The notes under the pieces: generated by a model | Told to the model about the DNA's origin: nothing | Database searches by the model: none | The model's input: only the letters and a program-made list of their open reading frames with translations | Position numbers and translations under genes: made by a program | In this document: one piece after another, positions 60,570-64,000 of the stretch | Numbering within the stretch: position 1 is the stretch's first letter | Layout of the letters: every line of letters begins with the position of its first letter | Assembly (NCBI GenBank): GCA_002717245.1 | Contig: PBCY01000020.1 | Span: 13,482 to 77,481, forward strand | DNA length: 64,000 bases | Direction: 5' to 3' | Origin: Pelagibacteraceae bacterium | GTDB lineage: Bacteria > Pseudomonadota > Alphaproteobacteria > GCA-002720895

Positions 60570-61331
60570 ATGTTAAAAAAAATTTTTTTTATAGTATTTT
60601 TCTTCTTTTTCTCAAATCCAAATTTATTTGCTGTAGATGAAATTTCATTAAAAGAACAAAATTGGACTTTTGATGGAGTATTTGGAAGATATGACAAAGA
60701 AACTTTACAAAGAGGGTTGCAGGTTTATCAAGAAGTTTGTTCTGTTTGTCACGGAATGAAAAGACTTCGTTTTAGAGAACTAAAAGATTTAGGTTTTAAT
60801 GAAGAGCAGATAAAAGCATATGCAGAAACTTTTGAAATTCAAGATGGACCAAATGATGAAGGAGAGATGTTTTTGCGTCCAGGAGAGCCTAGCGATTCTT
60901 TCGTATCTCCTTATAGAAATAAGGAAGAAGCTAAAGCTGCTTTTGGAGGCGCATATCCTCCTGATTTATCACTATTAACTAAAGCCTATAAAAATGGGCC
61001 TGATTATATATATTCTTTACTCACAGGCTATGAAGAAAATCCTCCAAAAGATTTTGATTTACCTGAGGGGCTATATTACAATCCTTATCATGATGGCAAT
61101 GTTATAGCAATGCCACCACCATTATATGATGATGCAATAGAGTATATTGACGGGACAGATGCAAATTTACATCAACTCTCTTATGACATTGTAAGTTTTT
61201 TAAATTGGGCTGCAGAACCTGAATTACAAAAAAGAAAATCTTTAGGATTAAAAGTTTTACTTTTCTTAATTGTTCTAACCTTACTTCTTTATGTTACAAT
61301 GAAAGAAATATGGGCTAGAATTGAAAAATAA
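60570..61331 (+). CDS. petC: Cytochrome c1
   Basis: Signal peptide, CSVCHGMKRLRFREL heme site, NPYHDGNVIAMPPPL, C-terminal TM. Confidence 0.97.
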   Translation: MLKKIFFIVFFFFFSNPNLFAVDEISLKEQNWTFDGVFGRYDKETLQRGLQVYQEVCSVCHGMKRLRFRELKDLGFNEEQIKAYAETFEIQDGPNDEGEMFLRPGEPSDSFVSPYRNKEEAKAAFGGAYPPDLSLLTKAYKNGPDYIYSLLTGYEENPPKDFDLPEGLYYNPYHDGNVIAMPPPLYDDAIEYIDGTDANLHQLSYDIVSFLNWAAEPELQKRKSLGLKVLLFLIVLTLLLYVTMKEIWARIEK

Positions 61332-62212
61332 TGAAAAAAAGTTTTTTATTAGCTTTTATTGGTGGTAGCGGCATTTATCAAATTGAAGACTTAAAAAATA
61401 AAAAATGGATAAATGTTAATACCCCTTGGGGAAAACCTTCAGATAAAATTTTAACCGGCATAGTTAATAACAGAAAAGTTTTATTTCTTCCAAGACATGG
61501 AAGAAATCATATTTATAATCCTAGTGAAATAAATTACAGAGCTAATATATATGCTTTAAAAAAATTAGGTGCAACAGACATTATATCACTTTCAGCTTGT
61601 GGATCTTTAAAAGAAAGATTGTCACCAGGCACATTTGTACTTGTTGATCAATTTATTGACAAAACATTAATAAGAAAAAAAACATTTTTTGAAGAAGGAA
61701 TAGTAGCCCATGTTTCTATGGCTAATCCAACAAGTGAAATATTAAGAAATGCTTGTGAAGAAGTATTAAAAAAATTGAAAATAAAATATCAGAGAAGAGG
61801 AACTTATCTTGCTATGGAAGGTCCGCAATTTTCATCAAAAGCAGAATCTGAAAATTATAGAAAGCAAAAAATAGATGTAATAGGTATGACAAATATGCCT
61901 GAAGCTAAATTAGCAAGAGAGGCAGAAATTAGATATGCGACAGTTGCAATGGTTACAGATTATGATTGTTGGCATAAAAAACATGATGATGTTGATGTTG
62001 AACAAATTATTAATACATTAAATAAAAATTCTAATAATGCTAAAGCTTTAGTTAAAAATATAATTGATGTTGTGTCAAAGCATATAACAAGAAAAAAAGA
62101 TTTTACAGAAAATATCCTTGATAAATCAATAATAACTCAAAAAAAGCATTGGAATAAAAAAAGTAAAAAAAAATTAAATGAAATTTTAAAAAGATATTTG
62201 GAGAAAAATTGA
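61331..62212 (+). CDS. mtnP: 5'-methylthioadenosine phosphorylase
   Basis: FIGGSGIYQIEDL, LPRHGRNHIYNPSEINYRANIYALK, MEGPQFSSKAES, IGMTNMPEAKLAREAEI. Confidence 0.95.
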   Translation: MKKSFLLAFIGGSGIYQIEDLKNKKWINVNTPWGKPSDKILTGIVNNRKVLFLPRHGRNHIYNPSEINYRANIYALKKLGATDIISLSACGSLKERLSPGTFVLVDQFIDKTLIRKKTFFEEGIVAHVSMANPTSEILRNACEEVLKKLKIKYQRRGTYLAMEGPQFSSKAESENYRKQKIDVIGMTNMPEAKLAREAEIRYATVAMVTDYDCWHKKHDDVDVEQIINTLNKNSNNAKALVKNIIDVVSKHITRKKDFTENILDKSIITQKKHWNKKSKKKLNEILKRYLEKN

Positions 62213-63291
62213 AAGTTAAAGGGAAAAATTATAAATCAATATGGTTAGATAAAAAGAAACTGGTTGTAGTCGTAATTGACCAAAGACTTTTACCTCATAA
62301 ATTTAAATTATTATATTTAAGAAATATTAAAGATGTAAAAAAAGCTATTAAAAATATGGTTGTTAGAGGAGCGCCTCTTATAGGGGTAACAGCAGCATAT
62401 GGTATATACTTATCAATGAAAAAAGATTCAAGTGATAGAAATTTAAATAATTCTATTAATTTCTTAAGAAATGCTAGACCTACGGCGGTTAATTTATCTT
62501 GGGCATTAGAATTTGTTAAGAAAAGATTATTAAAAGCAGGGGCTTTAAACAGAGTTGAATTATCAAAACAAATTGCAGATGAAATAAGTGATAATGACAT
62601 AAAGTGTTGTAAAAGAATTGCTGAAAATGGATTGAAAATAATTCTTGGTATAAAAAAAAGAAAAAAAAATAAAACCATTAATATTTTAACTCATTGTAAC
62701 GCTGGATGGCTTGCCACAGTTGATTGGGGAACTGCTTTATCTCCAATTTTTTTAGCACATAGAAAAAAAATAAAAATTCATGTTTGGGTGGATGAGACAA
62801 GACCTAGAAATCAAGGATCATCATTAACTGCATGGGAGCTTTTGCAAGAAAAAATACCTCATACAATTATTACTGATAATGCCGGAGGTCATATTATGCA
62901 ACATGGAATGGTAGACATGTGTATTACAGGATCTGATAGAACTACTTCTAATGGTGATGTCTGTAATAAAATAGGAACTTATTTAAAAGCACTCTCAGCT
63001 TTTGATAATAAAATTCCTTTTTATGTTGCTTTGCCATCAAATACAATTGATTTGAATTCAAAAAATTATTTAAAAGATATTCCAATTGAACAAAGAAATT
63101 CTGATGAATTAACTCATATTAAAGGTATAAATTCTAAAGGAAACAATATAAAAATTAGAATAACACCGAAAGGAAGTAAGGTAAAAAATTATTCATTTGA
63201 TGTTACTCCTGCAAAGTATGTTACTAGATTAATAACAGAAAAAGGTATTTTTAAAGCAAAGAAAAGTGAAATAAAAAAAATTTTTTCTTAA
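62209..63291 (+). CDS. mtnA: S-methyl-5-thioribose-1-phosphate isomerase (TTG start)
   Basis: MVVRGAPLIGVTAAYGIYL, LTHCNAGWLATVDWGTALSPI, VDETRPRNQGSSLTAWEL, ITGSDRTTSNGDVCNKIGTY. Confidence 0.95.
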   Translation: MKVKGKNYKSIWLDKKKLVVVVIDQRLLPHKFKLLYLRNIKDVKKAIKNMVVRGAPLIGVTAAYGIYLSMKKDSSDRNLNNSINFLRNARPTAVNLSWALEFVKKRLLKAGALNRVELSKQIADEISDNDIKCCKRIAENGLKIILGIKKRKKNKTINILTHCNAGWLATVDWGTALSPIFLAHRKKIKIHVWVDETRPRNQGSSLTAWELLQEKIPHTIITDNAGGHIMQHGMVDMCITGSDRTTSNGDVCNKIGTYLKALSAFDNKIPFYVALPSNTIDLNSKNYLKDIPIEQRNSDELTHIKGINSKGNNIKIRITPKGSKVKNYSFDVTPAKYVTRLITEKGIFKAKKSEIKKIFS

Positions 63292-63295
63292 AAAA

Positions 63296-63928
63296 ATGAA
63301 TAGAAAAGAATTAGTTAAAACTACTAGATATTTAAATGATAAAAATATAAATCGTGGCTCATCTGGTAATTTAAGTTATCGAATAAATAATGGTTTTGTT
63401 ATTACTCCATCTTCAGTTCCTAACAATAAATTAAATATAAAAGATTGTGTTCAAATGGATTTTAAGGGAGTTTTTAAAAACAAATTAAAACCATCAACTG
63501 AATGGAGAATACATAGGGATATTTATAGAAAAAGAAAAGATATTTTTGCAATAATTCATACTCATCCAACATTCTCTACAGCTATTGCGTGTATGAATAT
63601 AAAAATTCCTTCTTTTCATTATATGATTGCAATGGCAGGTGGAGATGATATTAAATGTGCAAAATATGCTACTTTTGGGACAGAACAACTTTCAAAAAAT
63701 GTAATAAAAGCATTAGAAAATAGAAATGCTTGCTTAATGGCTAATCATGGACTTATTGTAGGCGCTAAAAATCTAAAAATTGCTACAAAATTAACTGAAG
63801 AAGTAGAAAATATATCAAAACAGTATTTACAAATATTAAAGTCTGGAAAAAAACCAGTTATCTTATCAAAAAAAGAAATGGTAAAAAATATAAGAAAAAT
63901 AAAAGATTATAATTATGGGAAAATTTAA
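63296..63928 (+). CDS. Class II aldolase/adducin family protein (candidate 5-deoxy/methylthio-ribulose-1-phosphate aldolase)
   Basis: RGSSGNLSYRI, STEWRIHRDIY, IIHTHPTFSTAIA, ANHGLIVGA metal-binding motifs. Confidence 0.92.
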   Translation: MNRKELVKTTRYLNDKNINRGSSGNLSYRINNGFVITPSSVPNNKLNIKDCVQMDFKGVFKNKLKPSTEWRIHRDIYRKRKDIFAIIHTHPTFSTAIACMNIKIPSFHYMIAMAGGDDIKCAKYATFGTEQLSKNVIKALENRNACLMANHGLIVGAKNLKIATKLTEEVENISKQYLQILKSGKKPVILSKKEMVKNIRKIKDYNYGKI

Positions 63929-64000
63929 TTAAATATTAAATAAAAAATGTACTACATCTCCGTCTTTTATTAAATATTCCTTTCCTTCTTGTCTAATTTT
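63929..64000 (-). CDS. ychF: YchF/Ola1-like GTPase, C-terminal fragment (partial)
   Basis: Own translation KIRQEGKEYLIKDGDVVHFLFNI*, the conserved YchF TGS-domain tail. Confidence 0.85.
   Translation of the reverse strand, partial: KIRQEGKEYLIKDGDVVHFLFNI

Noticed and set aside
62295-62678. 127-aa minus-strand ORF over mtnA
   Set aside because: Antisense shadow of a conserved gene.
1-64000. CRISPR arrays, prophage, transposases, toxin-antitoxin or restriction islands
   Set aside because: No spaced repeats, terminal inverted repeats, transposase motifs or recognised defence genes were seen by eye.

Overview
Very AT-rich, densely packed alphaproteobacterial chromosome segment. Gene content and order look like a streamlined Pelagibacterales/SAR11-type genome; this placement is inference, no search was run. 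The window is nearly all core metabolism: TonB/ExbB/ExbD energizer, ileS-lspA-M16 peptidases, lipid A export, cox operon, ATP synthase Fo-smc, ccrM-rnhB, one tRNA-Gln, pcnB-hemF, and cytochrome bc1 followed by 5'-methylthioadenosine salvage. I saw no CRISPR array, phage, transposon or classical defence island. Main leads: (1) tandem ExbD paralogs, one with Asn in place of the essential transmembrane Asp, suggesting an asymmetric proton-driven motor; (2) two core genes (rluB-like and hemF) each broken by exactly one base in long poly-A tracts (A12, A13), while many equally long A tracts in other genes stay in frame, suggesting transcriptional slippage rescue or homopolymer sequencing error; (3) mtnP-mtnA-class II aldolase overlapping in a row behind petABC, resembling a DHAP-shunt-type MTA/5'-deoxyadenosine salvage route; (4) a short 817-aa SMC that appears to lack the hinge; (5) unusual coxB-coxC-coxA order and no waaA/kdtA between the DUF374 gene and lpxK.
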